In this document: positions 31,282 through 42,900 of the stretch, one piece after another
How the letters are laid out: the number at the start of each line of letters is the position of its first letter
Position numbering within the stretch: the stretch's first letter is position 1
NCBI GenBank assembly: GCA_016721905.1
Contig: JADKHH010000026.1
Span: 1 to 64,000, forward strand
DNA from: Candidatus Opimibacter skivensis
GTDB taxonomy: Bacteria > Bacteroidota > Bacteroidia > Chitinophagales > Saprospiraceae
Direction: 5' to 3'
Length of the DNA: 64,000 nt
The notes under the pieces: model-generated
Told to the model about the DNA's origin: nothing
What the model saw: only the letters and a program-made list of their open reading frames with translations
The model's database searches: none
Made by a program: the position numbers and the translations under genes

Positions 31282-32882
31282 GGTTGCTCCGTTGTTCCTG
31301 TTCCAGCATCAGTTGTTGTAATCGGGCCGGCAAGGGTGATTAGACCTGTGCCTGTGATGGCGGTTGCTGTAGTTGAGCCGCATCCAAGGGAAATACTTGT
31401 CGGACCACTGAAAGTATAGGTTGACACATCAAGAGTTGAGCCTGCTGTCACAGTTAATCCTGCTGAGATAGTCGTATTACCAGATAGTGTAACGGTATTA
31501 CCGGGGTTGTTAATCGTGACATTGGCCTTAGTTGTATTAGCGAGACCTGAACCTGCAATTTGACTAGCATTTCCATTATAGATCAAATTCGAACCTGCTG
31601 TGTAAGTGCGGCCTGTGGTTTGAATATTTCCAGTACCACCTGAAGTTGAAATTCCATCATCAGAAGTAACACCGAGAGTCCCACCTGCAGAAAGTGTAAA
31701 TGTTCCTCCTCCAATTACGGTTGTGCCTGAAGCAGCCATTTGAAGTGTTGTTCCACTGCTCACGGTATAATTTATCGTATTTGTAACAGTGCTTCCTGTA
31801 GAAATGGTCTGCACCCCAGCATTATTAAAAACGAACAAACCTGAACCACCGTTTTCGGTGATGGTACCTCCCGTCAAAGCGACATCTCCTGTAACGTTAA
31901 TTGTACCAATGGTAGATCCAGTTGTAGACATTGAAATTGTTCCTCCATCGATAGTTAAATTACCAGTTATATTCAAACTTCTGGATGCACCAGATGCTAC
32001 GTTAAAATCATCACTAAGCCTACAATCACCCCCAACCCCAAGGGGAGTTTGAGACATTGTAATGGCACCTGAACCTGTATTTAAAATTTCAAAATCCCCC
32101 GCAATGGTCATTCCCGAAGAGGGAAGACTAAGCGTTCCAGTTAAACCCGGGCAATTGTAGACCAGGTTTCCAAAAGTTTGTCCTCCATTAGTTGGCAGGT
32201 TAGTAGTTGAACCTGAAACGACACATGTGGAATTGTCTTCCCATGTCGCTGCTGGAAATGACCCAGCAACAATCGCATGCTCGAACTGACTACCATCTGT
32301 AAAAATAAGATTTGAAGCAGTGGATGTAATTGCACTTGAATTTGAACTATTAATTAAAGAACCTGAAACCGTGGTTACACTATTAGTTGCTGTGTATTTG
32401 CCACCGCCTCCTGTGGATACAAGAATCAAAGAGCCACTAATATCCATCGTCCTTGCAGAACCGGAAAAAGCAATACCCATAACTTGACCGGAAGCACCTC
32501 CAACTAATGTCAGTGTACTCCCTGCTCCAATAGAACTGCCAGTCTCATCAATAGTGATGGTCCTTGATGATGTAACTGCTGTAAAAGTTACTGCAGAGGA
32601 GTTGGATATAGTTAAGGAATTGATAGTATAGGCGGCTGCACCCAAAATGATACTTGCATCCTCGTCAATAACAACATCATGAGAAGAAGTTGGCACCGCC
32701 ATTTCAGACCAGTTGGTAGTCACATTCCAATTGTTGTCCGTATCTCCAGTCCACGTATTCGTCTGCCCGAGTGCTCCACTCAGGACAAAGAAATTTCCTC
32801 CCAAAATCAAAAGGATTTTGATGGTGGTCCAAAGTCCCAGGAGAGAAAACCTTCTTTCCTGCGGGGTGTATGTGTTCGTCAT
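31260..32882 (-). CDS. Giant A, N-terminal fragment: signal peptide and beta-solenoid
   Basis: 540 codons from ATG at 32882. The N-terminus has a long charged n-region (TNTYTPQERRFSLLGLW), then a hydrophobic core ILLILGGNFFVLSG and a likely cleavage site GALGQ at about residue 40. Next is a WTGDTDNNWNVTTNW motif, typical of proteins whose first mature domain is a G8- or filamentous-hemagglutinin-like beta-solenoid, then many short strands with ITGN, VSGST and TINN patterns. The last ~10 residues (EQPCPRQSH) are a frameshift product. One base missing between 31296 and 31297 would turn GTGTTEQP into GTGNNGATMSAP and join the next fragment, which overlaps by 22 bases in another frame. No Shine-Dalgarno sequence is evident. 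Confidence 0.88.
   Translation of the reverse strand: MTNTYTPQERRFSLLGLWTTIKILLILGGNFFVLSGALGQTNTWTGDTDNNWNVTTNWSEMAVPTSSHDVVIDEDASIILGAAAYTINSLTISNSSAVTFTAVTSSRTITIDETGSSIGAGSTLTLVGGASGQVMGIAFSGSARTMDISGSLILVSTGGGGKYTATNSVTTVSGSLINSSNSSAITSTASNLIFTDGSQFEHAIVAGSFPAATWEDNSTCVVSGSTTNLPTNGGQTFGNLVYNCPGLTGTLSLPSSGMTIAGDFEILNTGSGAITMSQTPLGVGGDCRLSDDFNVASGASRSLNITGNLTIDGGTISMSTTGSTIGTINVTGDVALTGGTITENGGSGLFVFNNAGVQTISTGSTVTNTINYTVSSGTTLQMAASGTTVIGGGTFTLSAGGTLGVTSDDGISTSGGTGNIQTTGRTYTAGSNLIYNGNASQIAGSGLANTTKANVTINNPGNTVTLSGNTTISAGLTVTAGSTLDVSTYTFSGPTSISLGCGSTTATAITGTGLITLAGPITTTDAGTGTTEQPCPRQSH
31297..31297 (-). other. Frameshift site 2 in giant A (one missing base)
   Basis: On the minus strand GCTGGAACAGGAACAACGGA is read. 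The upstream frame gives AGTGTTEQP and then ends at 31260; the downstream frame gives NNGATMSAP. Adding one base after the second GG joins AGTG to NNGAT without loss. The change lies in a GGAACA duplication, a place where a base is easily miscalled or slipped. Confidence 0.7.
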
Positions 32883-33486
32883 TAGCTTAATATTCTGGTT
32901 ATCTGACTATTGTGATCATTAGTTCTTTTTCACGTGGTCGGGGAATAACGTAGAATGCTAGTACGGTAAAAGAATACACCATTGCAAAGCAAGCACCGTG
33001 CCGATATTATCGGCTGTTAATCAGCTCTGTGTGGTGTTAGTTTACCTTACATCCGGGAGAGGGGAATATCCGGAGGCTATGGAGTCAGCGGAGGGATGTC
33101 CACAGACGAATTCCCACGCAGGATAATATCCTGATGGAAGATCTTCGGTCTTTTCATAAATGGCTCAAAATTAAAGGGTTAAGACATTAGTTCCTCCAGG
33201 GTAGATGCAATGTGGAGAAAGTCCCTTTATTTGACAACAATCATACCTTGTTACTCACTTTTCACAAAATGACTGCGGACCCGAACGAAATATACGACCA
33301 ATATCTGACTCCATTAATCACCGATATATTGCATCTGTATACATCTATATATCAAATACTTAGGCAGCAAATCAAGCACCTTCTCCAGGTCATGCCAGAC
33401 TCATCAGCTACTGGTGGTGAGGTCAGTTCGACTACGCTCTCCGAGGCACATCTGGCCAGCGGCATGGGTCATCATACAATCGGGAG
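32883..33486. other. Intergenic region between giants A and B
   Basis: About 600 bp with no convincing gene. It holds the presumed promoter region of giant A, but no clean Bacteroidota -33/-7 pair could be fixed. A perfect 7-bp inverted repeat GCCGATA-T-TATCGGC lies at 33000-33014, a possible operator. One GAGCGGAGCCGA-type element (TTCGACTACGCTC form) lies at 33427-33445. Open frames on the plus strand at 33212-33526 and 33414-33620 lack protein-like features, and the second runs into giant B. Confidence 0.5.
33000..33014. promoter_or_regulatory. Perfect inverted repeat upstream of giant A
   Basis: GCCGATA, one central T, then TATCGGC. It lies 118-132 bp upstream of the giant A start codon. 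A dimeric regulator could bind it, but nothing else in the window carries the same motif, so this is a weak call. Confidence 0.25.
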
Positions 33487-33517
33487 AAAAAGGAGGGCAA
33501 ATCAATCGCCCCCCTTT
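33487..33517 (-). terminator. Rho-independent terminator of giant B
   Basis: On the minus strand AAAGGGGGGC pairs with GCCCTCCTTT (one mismatch) around a 9-base loop, followed by TTCTCC. On the plus strand the arms are 33489-33498 and 33508-33517. It lies 22 bases beyond the giant B stop. Confidence 0.7.
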
Positions 33518-33538
33518 GCTAGTTAGCTTTCCTATTTA

Positions 33539-33960
33539 TCAATATTTAATGTGTACGTTCCCTGACACATTAAGCGTGGCAGTAGGTGTCAATGTTATTG
33601 CTTTTGGAACTGCCCCCTGAAAATTGTTGGTGAACATCACATTTTCAAGATTCAAGGTTCCCTCCACAAACACAGCACCTCCATTGAGGGGATCATGGCC
33701 ATCCTTCAAGGTGAGGTTCTTTGCCGTGACAACATAACCAGGCATAATGTGGAAAACACGGGAAGAGCCATTCCCTGAAATCGTCAGGTTCGGCATACCC
33801 AGTCCATTGAGTGTAATGTTCCTGTCAATGGCAATTTCCCCAGTCGTCAAGATGATGGTTTGTCCGGCCATATCAGGATCGAAAGTAATTTCAGCTCCCT
33901 CCGTAGCACAGGTAAGTACATCTCTCAATGATCCGGCTCCACTGTCATATGCATTCATCA
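33539..33960 (-). other. Shared C-terminal module of giant B
   Basis: Residues from about 5540: DSGAGSLRDVLTC, AEITFDPDMAGQTIILTTG, IAIDRNITLNGLG, LTISGNGSSRVFHI, GGAVFVEGTLNLENVMFTNN, tail NVHIKY. It aligns without large gaps to the ends of giants A and C. Confidence 0.8.
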
Positions 33961-36900
33961 CAGCACAACCAATCAGGACGGTATAGGTCACCTGACTTGC
34001 ATTGCCGCAGATATCCGTAGCAGTCACCGTAATCAATGAATCACATCCGGAAGTCTGCCCGGTCATCACCGTGACAGACACCATCATGTCACACTCATCA
34101 GAAACGGTTGTCGCTGCTACGGCAGCTGCTTCCGCGAGTTCAACAGTAGGATAACAATCATCGATGACCCCTGCTATCACCGTAGGTGCTTCATTATCCT
34201 GTACCGAGATAACCTGCACACACGAAGCACTGTTTCCACATGCATCCGATGCTGTAAAGGTTCTGGTAATGGTGTATGAATAATAATCACACAATTCCGG
34301 ATCCATTCCCTGGGTGTCACTATCCGTATAACTGACAGTGACATTAGCATCACAAATATCGGTGGCCGTAATACTACCTAATGCTTCAACTCCACTTTCA
34401 GCACCACACCCTATCAGCACATCCGGCGGACAGTAGGTGATCATCGGCATGGTATGATCTGCAATGGTAAAGGTCGCGAGCTTGGTGATCGTGTTTCCAC
34501 ATTCATCGGTAGCTGTAAAATTGGCGGTAGTGATCATTGTTGATCCACATTCACCTTCTACCGATGTAAATGTATAGGTCACCGTCGCGTCTCCACAAGC
34601 ATCATCGGCTGTGAATCCGGTTAACCATGCGTTAAGTGCAACCGAGTTACCGTTGCCATCACATTCCACTACCTGGTCCTGAGGCATATTCACCCAGAAT
34701 GGATCTGCTGTATCGCTGATCGTGAAGACGGCGACTTTAGTAATCATATTGCCACATTCATCAGTGGCCTTGAAATTGACAGTAGTACTCAAGGTCGAGC
34801 CGCAACCACCATTGAATGAAATAAATGTGTAGGTCACACTTGCGCTTCCGCAATTATCATCAGCCGTAAACCCATTAAGCCATGTATTAAATTCAACCGT
34901 ATTGCCTGTACCGTTGCACTCCACAGTCAGATCGACAGGCTCATTCACCCAATATGGATTTGAAGTATCAACGATGGAGAAACTGGCAGCCTGCTGGATA
35001 CTATTTCCACATTCGTCTGTAGCTGTAAACGTAACAGTCGCACTGCCAGTGGCTCCGCATAGGTTACTCAGGCTGGTAAAGTTGTTCGTCACAGCAACAT
35101 CGTTACAAAGGTCGTCGGCTGTAAAACTATTCAACCATGCGGCCAGTTCACCAGTGTTTCCATTTCCATCACATTGTACTGTTTGATTGGCTGGCATATT
35201 TACCCACACCGGATCCGTCGTATCTGTAATCGTGAAGCTGGCTGTATTAGAAATCGAATTGCCACAGGCATCTGTTGCTATAAAATTGTACACCATACTA
35301 CCTGTCGCTCCGCATGCTTCAACCATCTGAACAAAACTATGCGTGACAACTGCGCTTCCGCAGATATCCCCAGCTGTAAAACTACTTAACCAGGCATTGA
35401 GCCCAACTAGATTTCCACTACCATCACACTCTTCACTTTCATTTACAGGGATGTTGATCCAGGAAGGAGCCTGTGTGTCTGAGATGGTGAAAGAAGCATT
35501 TGTTGTGATCGCATTGCCACACTCATCTGTAGCGGTAAAATTGACAACAGCCGTGCCTGTTTCACCACAACTATTTGACAGTCCATTAAAATCGTGACTC
35601 CAGATCACCATACCACACATATCACTTGCATTTGCTCCTCCATGTGAAGTGAGCCATGCATTAAGTGCATCTATATTTCCGTTGCCATCACATTCGACTA
35701 CCTGATTGGAGGCCCCCATCGTAAGCGTCGGACCCGTAGAGTCTATGATCGTAAACGAGGCCGTTGTCTGCGCGGAATTCCCGCTTTGATCCATTACCGT
35801 AAAGATGACAATAATGGAGCCGGTCATACCACATCCATCACTCATGGAAACAAAATCATCACTCCATGTTAGTGCCCCACAATTATCTGCTGCCGATGCT
35901 CCGCCATGAGCAGAAAGCCAGTTTGCCAGCTCCGTCAGATTTCCGGTACCATCACATTCCACTGAAATATCTGCTGCCAGGGCAAAGAGCACTGGTGCTT
36001 CTGTATCTGTCACTGTAATCACCTGGGCACAAGTACTTGTATTTCCATGAATATCCGTGATCGTCCAAAGCACTGTTGTCATGCCCACCGGATAATTGCC
36101 TGAAGCATTTGATGTACCATTGAAATTATTTGTCAAAGTAGCTACTCCGCAATTATCACCTGTCAATGGCGCTGCAACATTCACAAATGCTGAGCATGCT
36201 CCAGGGCCAGCTACCTGAACCTGATTCGGAGCACAAGTGATGGATGGATCTTCATCATCTATTATGATAATCAACTGCGCGCAGGTACTTGTATTACCAT
36301 GGATATCGGTCACTGTCCATATCACGGTGGTTGTACCCACTGGATAATTCCCAGAGGCATCGGCCGTTCCATTATAACTATTCAATACGGAAGCAACACC
36401 GCAATTATCGCCTGTTGAAGGAGTTAATACAGTGACCACTGCAAAACATTCCCCTTCAGCGGCTGTCTGAGACTGGTCAGCGTTGCAATTGATCACAGGA
36501 TTTTCGCCATCCGTGACAGTGATGGACTGAACACATGTACTTGTATTTCCATGCACATCAGTTACCGTCCACAATACCATGGTTGTACCTACCGGATAGT
36601 TGGCAGAGGCATCGGCTGTGTTATTATAGCTGTTGATAACGGTTGCTACTCCGCAATTATCACTTGTTAAAGGTCCAGTGACCTCTACATCTGCATTACA
36701 CTCTCCAACATCTGAAGATTGGATTTGATCAGGTGCACAAACGCTCAATGGCACCTGTGTATCTACGATGGTAATAGCCTGGACACAGGTACTAGTATTT
36801 CCATGAATATCAGACAATGTCCAAATGATCGTTGTTGTCCCAACCGGATAATTATCTGAGGCATCAGCCGTTCCATTATAGCTATTGATCAAAGCCCCTA

Positions 36901-39900
36901 CTCCACAATTGTCACTAGCGGCTGGACTTGAAATCTCTACATCGGCATTGCACTGGCTGGCATCTGCTATCTGGCTTTGCGCGGGGGCACAGACTATCTG
37001 TGGATCTTCATCATCTGTAATCGTTATAGATTGAGCACATGTATTTGTATTACCATATACATCAGTCACCGTCCATATTACGATGGTTGTCCCAACAGGA
37101 TAAATGCCGGATGCATCAGGCGTTCCGTTGTAGGTATTTAAAACAGAAATGACACCACAATTGTCATTGACTGCTGGTGTAGAGACAACCACAACAGCAC
37201 TACAGTCACCTGCATCTGCTGCCAGGGTAAGGTCCGCACTACAGGTGATTGTTGGGATCTCACTATCTGCTACGACTACTTCAAATGAACATTCGGTCAA
37301 ATTGCCGTGAATATCGGTCACGAGTACATGTACTGCCGTAACACCAACCGGGAAGTCATAAGGGAAAACTATAGGATTCCCACTCACGCTGTATTGGGTA
37401 CTTTCTACTCCGCAGTTATCAGCCACTGTTGCCTCAAAGCTCAGGGTTGCATTGCAGTCACCTGCATCAACAATGTAGGTATTGACAGGTACAGGACAGA
37501 TGATGGTGGGTAGTTCATTGTCTTCCACTACCACTGTAAATGCACATTCGGAAATATTGCCATGAAGATCCGTCACCTGGACGCTCACTTCTGTAGACCC
37601 AATCGGGAAGGAATATGGAAACACGATCGGATTTCCGCTGATGACATACACGGTGCCCGCTATTCCGCAATTATCTGATGATAATGCTTCGAAACTCAAG
37701 GTTGCACTGCATTCATCTGCTTCTGCCGCATATGGATTTACAGGTGCAGGGCAAGTTATGACAGGATGCTCATCGTCTTCCACTACGACTGTAAATTCAC
37801 ATGGAGTTGAGTTACCGTGAAGATCTGTTACCAGGACATTCACTACGGTTGAGCCAACAGGAAATTCATAGGGGAATGTGATCTGATTTTCACCGATACT
37901 ATACAACACAGTCGCTACGCCGCAATTATCACTTGATGTTGCATCAAAACTTAAAGTCCTGTTACACTCGCCAGGATCAGTTGAATATGAAATAGCTGGC
38001 AATGGACATGTCACGACTGGCAGCTCCATATCTATCACTTCAACTGTAAACGAACAGTCAGCGCTATTGCCATGTATATCTGTAACCAGGACATTGACTA
38101 CTGTTGATCCAACAGGAAACTGATAAGGAAAGGTAATGGGACTCGCATTGATGGCATATACAATACTTTCTACTCCGCAGTTATCATTAGCCTCAGCACC
38201 GAAACTCAAAGCAGCACTGCAGCTGCCGGCATCTGTTGGATATGGATTAGCTGGCAATGCACATTGGATCAAAGGCGCCTCATCATCAACCACTTCAACA
38301 GTAAATGAACAGGCGGATGTATTTCCATAAATATCTGTCACCAGGACATTGACCACGGTTGAGCCAACCGGGAAGTCATAAGGGAAAGATATGGGTGGTG
38401 CCTCAATCGTTAACTCCTCCTCCAGGATATTTGGAACCTGGCCGAGTGTGTACACAATACTTTGTATTCCACATTGATCAGATGATCCTGCTTCAAAACT
38501 TAATGTAGCATTGCACTCACCCGGGTCAACCGCATACGGATTCGCTGGCACAGGACATTCCACAACCGGAGGTTGGTTGTCTTCAACCACCACGGTAAAG
38601 CTACATGATGTTATATTCCCTTGTAAATCTGTTACCAGCGCTGTCACTACCGTTGATCCAACCGGAAAATCATATGGGAACGTAATCGTACCGGCTCCTA
38701 CTATATAATCCGTAGTAGTGATTCCGCAGTTGTCCGTAGCAAAGGATTCAAAACCAAGCGTCGCATTACACTCGCCAGCATCTGTCATGTACGGATTGTT
38801 TGGCAACGGACATTCTACCACTGGATGCTCCTGGTCTTCCACGATGACTTCAAATGAACAGGATGCTGAATTGCCATAGATATCAGTAGCCACCGCATTC
38901 ACGATGGTCGAACCAACAGGAAAATAATACGGGAAATCAATAGTCGACTCGCCTACATTGTACACTGTGCTCGCGATACCACAATTATCTGTCGCATATG
39001 GTTCAAAACTCAATACCGCATGACAATTATCTGGATCCGTCGGATACGGATTTGTTGGATCCGGGCATTCAATGATCGGGTTGACTGCATCTGTCACTGT
39101 CACCAGAAAGAAACAGGATGCCATATTGCCACTATAATCTACGGCCACCGCATTCACTTCAGTCGTGCCGACCGGAAAGTCATATGGGAACGTGATCAGG
39201 CTGCCTCCTATACTGTATTCAGTACCGGCTATCCCACAATTATCAGTTGATGTACTTGTAAAACTTAAGGTCGCATCACAATCACCACTATCCGCTGAAT
39301 ATGATGCCGCCGGAACCTCGCACTCGATGATCGGATTCTCATGATCTTCTACGATGATGGTAAACGTACATACGGCTACATTCCCGTGGATATCCGTAAC
39401 ATAGACCTGCACCATCGTCGATCCTATCGGAAAGTCATATGGGAAGGTGATCGGTTGTCCTCCAATTTTATACTGCGTCGTAGCTACTCCACAATTATCA
39501 GTCGATGCCACTTCAAAACTCAAGGTCGCATTACACTCCCCTGCATCTGCTGTATACTCTATCTCTGCCTGTGGGCAATTCACTATCGGCAACTCATCAT
39601 CTTCTACAACCACCGTGTATGAGCACGCGGCGGTGTTTGCATGGATGTCTGTGACCAATACACTCACTACGGTCGCCCCGACCGGGAAATTGTATGGAAA
39701 GGTGATCGCGTTTCCATTTATACTATAGGCCTTGCTTGCAACTCCACAATTGTCTGTAGCAACAGCATTCAGTGTCAAGGTAGCATCGCAATCCCCTTCG
39801 TCTGCTGTATATGGATTAGCTGGAACAGGACATGTCACCACCGGAGCTGTCTGATCGATGACCTGGACAGTAAAGGAACATGATGACATATTGCCATGTA

Positions 39901-42900
39901 TATCGGTTACCACCGCGTTGACTACGGTCGATCCAACCGGAAAATCATAAGGAAAAGTAATCGAACTTGTTCCTACACTATACGTTGTGCTTGCTATTCC
40001 ACAATTATCAGTCGACGCTGCAGCAAAACTTAATGTTGCTTTACAGCTCCCTGCATCCGTTGTATACGGATTCATCGGAACAGGGCATTCAATAGCCGGG
40101 TTCTCCTGATCCGCCACCGCTACAGCAAATGAACATGAGGCACTATTGCCATGAATATCCGTCACTACAACACTCACTGTCGTTGAACCTACCGGAAATT
40201 CATATGGGAAGGTGATCGTGTTTTCTCCAACACTGTAGACTGTGCCCGCTACTCCACAATTGTCTGTAGCGGTCGCTGCAAAACTCAAGGCAACATGGCA
40301 GGCTCCCGGAGGAGTAGTATATAGGCTCAATGGTAGAGGGCATGTAATCACAGGCTGTTCATGATCCTCCACCAGAACTGTGTAGGAGCATACAGCTGAA
40401 TTACCATGAATATCATTGACCACCACATCCACTACGGTCGCACCCGGTGGAAAGTCATATGGAAAATCAATTGGATTCCCGCCCACGCTATACACGATGC
40501 CATCAACTTCGCAATTGTCTGAGGCTTCTGCCGCAAAACTTAAAGACGCATTGCATTCACCAGGATCCGTTGTATATAAATTCAAGACTACGGGACATTC
40601 CACAACCGGCAATTCTGCATCGTCAACGAATACATCGAAGGAGCACCAGGCTGTATTGCCACTTAAATCAGTCACCACCACATTGACGGTCGTCATGCCC
40701 TCTGCAAAAGCATACGGAAATGTGATCAGATCCTCTCCAACACTGTAGGTCGTGGTTGCTATGCCGCAGTTATCTGCTGATGTAGCCACGAAGCTCAGGC
40801 TTGCGCTACACATTCCAGCATCCGCTGTATAATAATTCTCTACAGTCGGGCATTCCACCACTGGGTTCACATGGTCTTCAACCACCACGGTAAAGCTGCA
40901 TGATGTTATATTCCCTTGTAAATCTGTTACCAGCGCAGTCACTACCGTCGATCCAACCGGAAAATCATATGGGAACGTAATCGTGCCGGCTCCTACTATA
41001 TAATCCGTAGTAGTGATTCCGCAGTTGTCCGTAGCAAAGGATTCAAAACCAAGCGTCGCATTACACTCGCCGGCATCTGTCATGTACGGATTGTTTGGCA
41101 ATGGACATTCTACCACTGGATGCTCCTGGTCTTCCACGATGACTTCAAATGAACAGGATGCTGAATTGCCATAGATATCGGTAGCCACCGCATTGACGAT
41201 GGTCGAACCGACAGGAAAATAATATGGAAAGTCAATAGTCGACTCGCCTACATTGTACACCGTACTCGCGATACCACAATTATCTGTCGCATATGGTTCA
41301 AAACTCAATACCGCATGACAATTGCCTGGATCCGTCGGATATGGATTGGTTGGATCCGGGCATACAATGATCGGGTTGACTGCATCTGTCACTGTCACCA
41401 GAAAGAAACAGGATGCCATATTGCCACTATAATCTACGGCCACCGCATTCACTTCAGTCGTGCCGACCGGAAAGTCATATGGGAACGTGATCAGGCTGCC
41501 TCCTATACTGTATTCAGTACCGGCTATCCCACAATTATCGGTTGACGTACTTGTAAAACTTAAGGTCGCATCACAATCACCACTATCCGCTGAATAAGAT
41601 GCTGCCGGAACCTCGCACTCGATGATCGGATTCTCATGATCTTCTACGATGATGGTAAATGTACATACTGCTACATTCCCATGGATATCCGTGACATAGA
41701 CCTGCACCATCGTCGATCCTATCGGAAAGTCATATGGGAAGGTGATCGGTTGTCCTCCTATTTTATATTGTGTTGTAGCTACGCCACAATTATCAGTCGA
41801 GGCCACTTCAAAACTCAAGGTCGCATTACACTCCCCTGCATCTGCTGTATACTCTATCTCTGCCTGTGGGCAATTCACTATCGGCAACTCATCATCTTCC
41901 ACGACCACCGTGTATGAGCACGCGGCGGTGTTTGCATGGATGTCTGTGACCAATACACTCACTACGGTCGCCCCGACCGGGAAATTGTATGGAAAGGTGA
42001 TCGCGTTTCCATTTATACTATAGGCCTTGCTTGCAACTCCACAATTGTCAGTAGCAACAGCATTCAATGTCAACGTCGCATCACAATCTCCCTCATCTGC
42101 TGTATATGGATTAGCTGGAACAGGACATGTCACCACCGGAGCTGTCTGATCGATGACCTGGACAGTAAAGGAACATGATGACATATTGCCATGTATATCG
42201 GTTACCACCGCGTTGACTACGGTCGATCCAACCGGAAAATCATATGGAAAAGTAATCGAACTCGTTCCCACACTATACGTTGTGCTTGCTATTCCACAAT
42301 TATCAGTCGACGTTGCAGCAAAACTTAATGTTGCTTCACAGCTCCCTGCATCCGTTGTATACGGATTCATCGGAACAGGGCATTCAACAACCGGGTTCTC
42401 CTGATCCGCCACCACTACAGCAAATGAACATGCAGCACTATTGCCATGGATATCCGTCACTACAACATTCACTGTCGTTGAACCTACCGGAAATTCATAT
42501 GGGAAGGTGATCGTGTTTTCTCCATTACTATAAACTGTACCCGCTACTCCACAATTGTCTGTAGAAGTCGCTGCAAAACTCAAGGCAACATGGCAGGCTC
42601 CCGGAGGAGTAGTATACATGCTCAATGGTACAGGGCAGGTAATCACAGGCTGTTCAGCATCCTCCACTACAACTGCGTAAGAACATACAGCTGAATTACC
42701 ATGAATATCAGTCACCAAAACATCCACCAAGGTAGTGCCAGCAGGAAAGTCATAAGGGAAATCAATTGGATTCCCGCTCACGCTATACGCTATGCCACCA
42801 ACTTCGCAATTGTCTGAGGCTTCTGCCGCAAAACTTAAAGACGCATTGCATTCACCGGCATCCATAGCATATGGATTTAATGGCGTCGGACATGCTACAA

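Larger units (their letters stand above)
3732..32882 (-). other. Giant A: 29-kb gene for a repeat-rich secreted adhesin-like protein, interrupted by two frameshifts
   Basis: Three consecutive minus-strand reading frames join into one logical protein of about 9,716 residues if one base is removed near 21515 and one added near 31297. The net length stays a multiple of three. Order: signal peptide (1-40, ending GALGQ); beta-solenoid rich in G, S, T and N (to ~1394); Ig-like domain with a VWSISGSGS core (~1394-1585); two ~93-residue NACKA domains (~1585-1767); 64 four-cysteine repeats (~1768-7497); three 75-residue repeats; 19 repeats of ~79 residues (~7724-9223); more Ig/HYR-like domains including two further NACKA-type units; and the shared C-terminal module (~9571-9716). 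A giant surface fibre or adhesin is inferred from architecture only. No catalytic motif was seen. It is flanked by its own terminator (3695-3725). The frameshifts may be sequencing or assembly errors or real inactivation; the undecayed frame on both sides favours error or very recent mutation. Confidence 0.75.
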
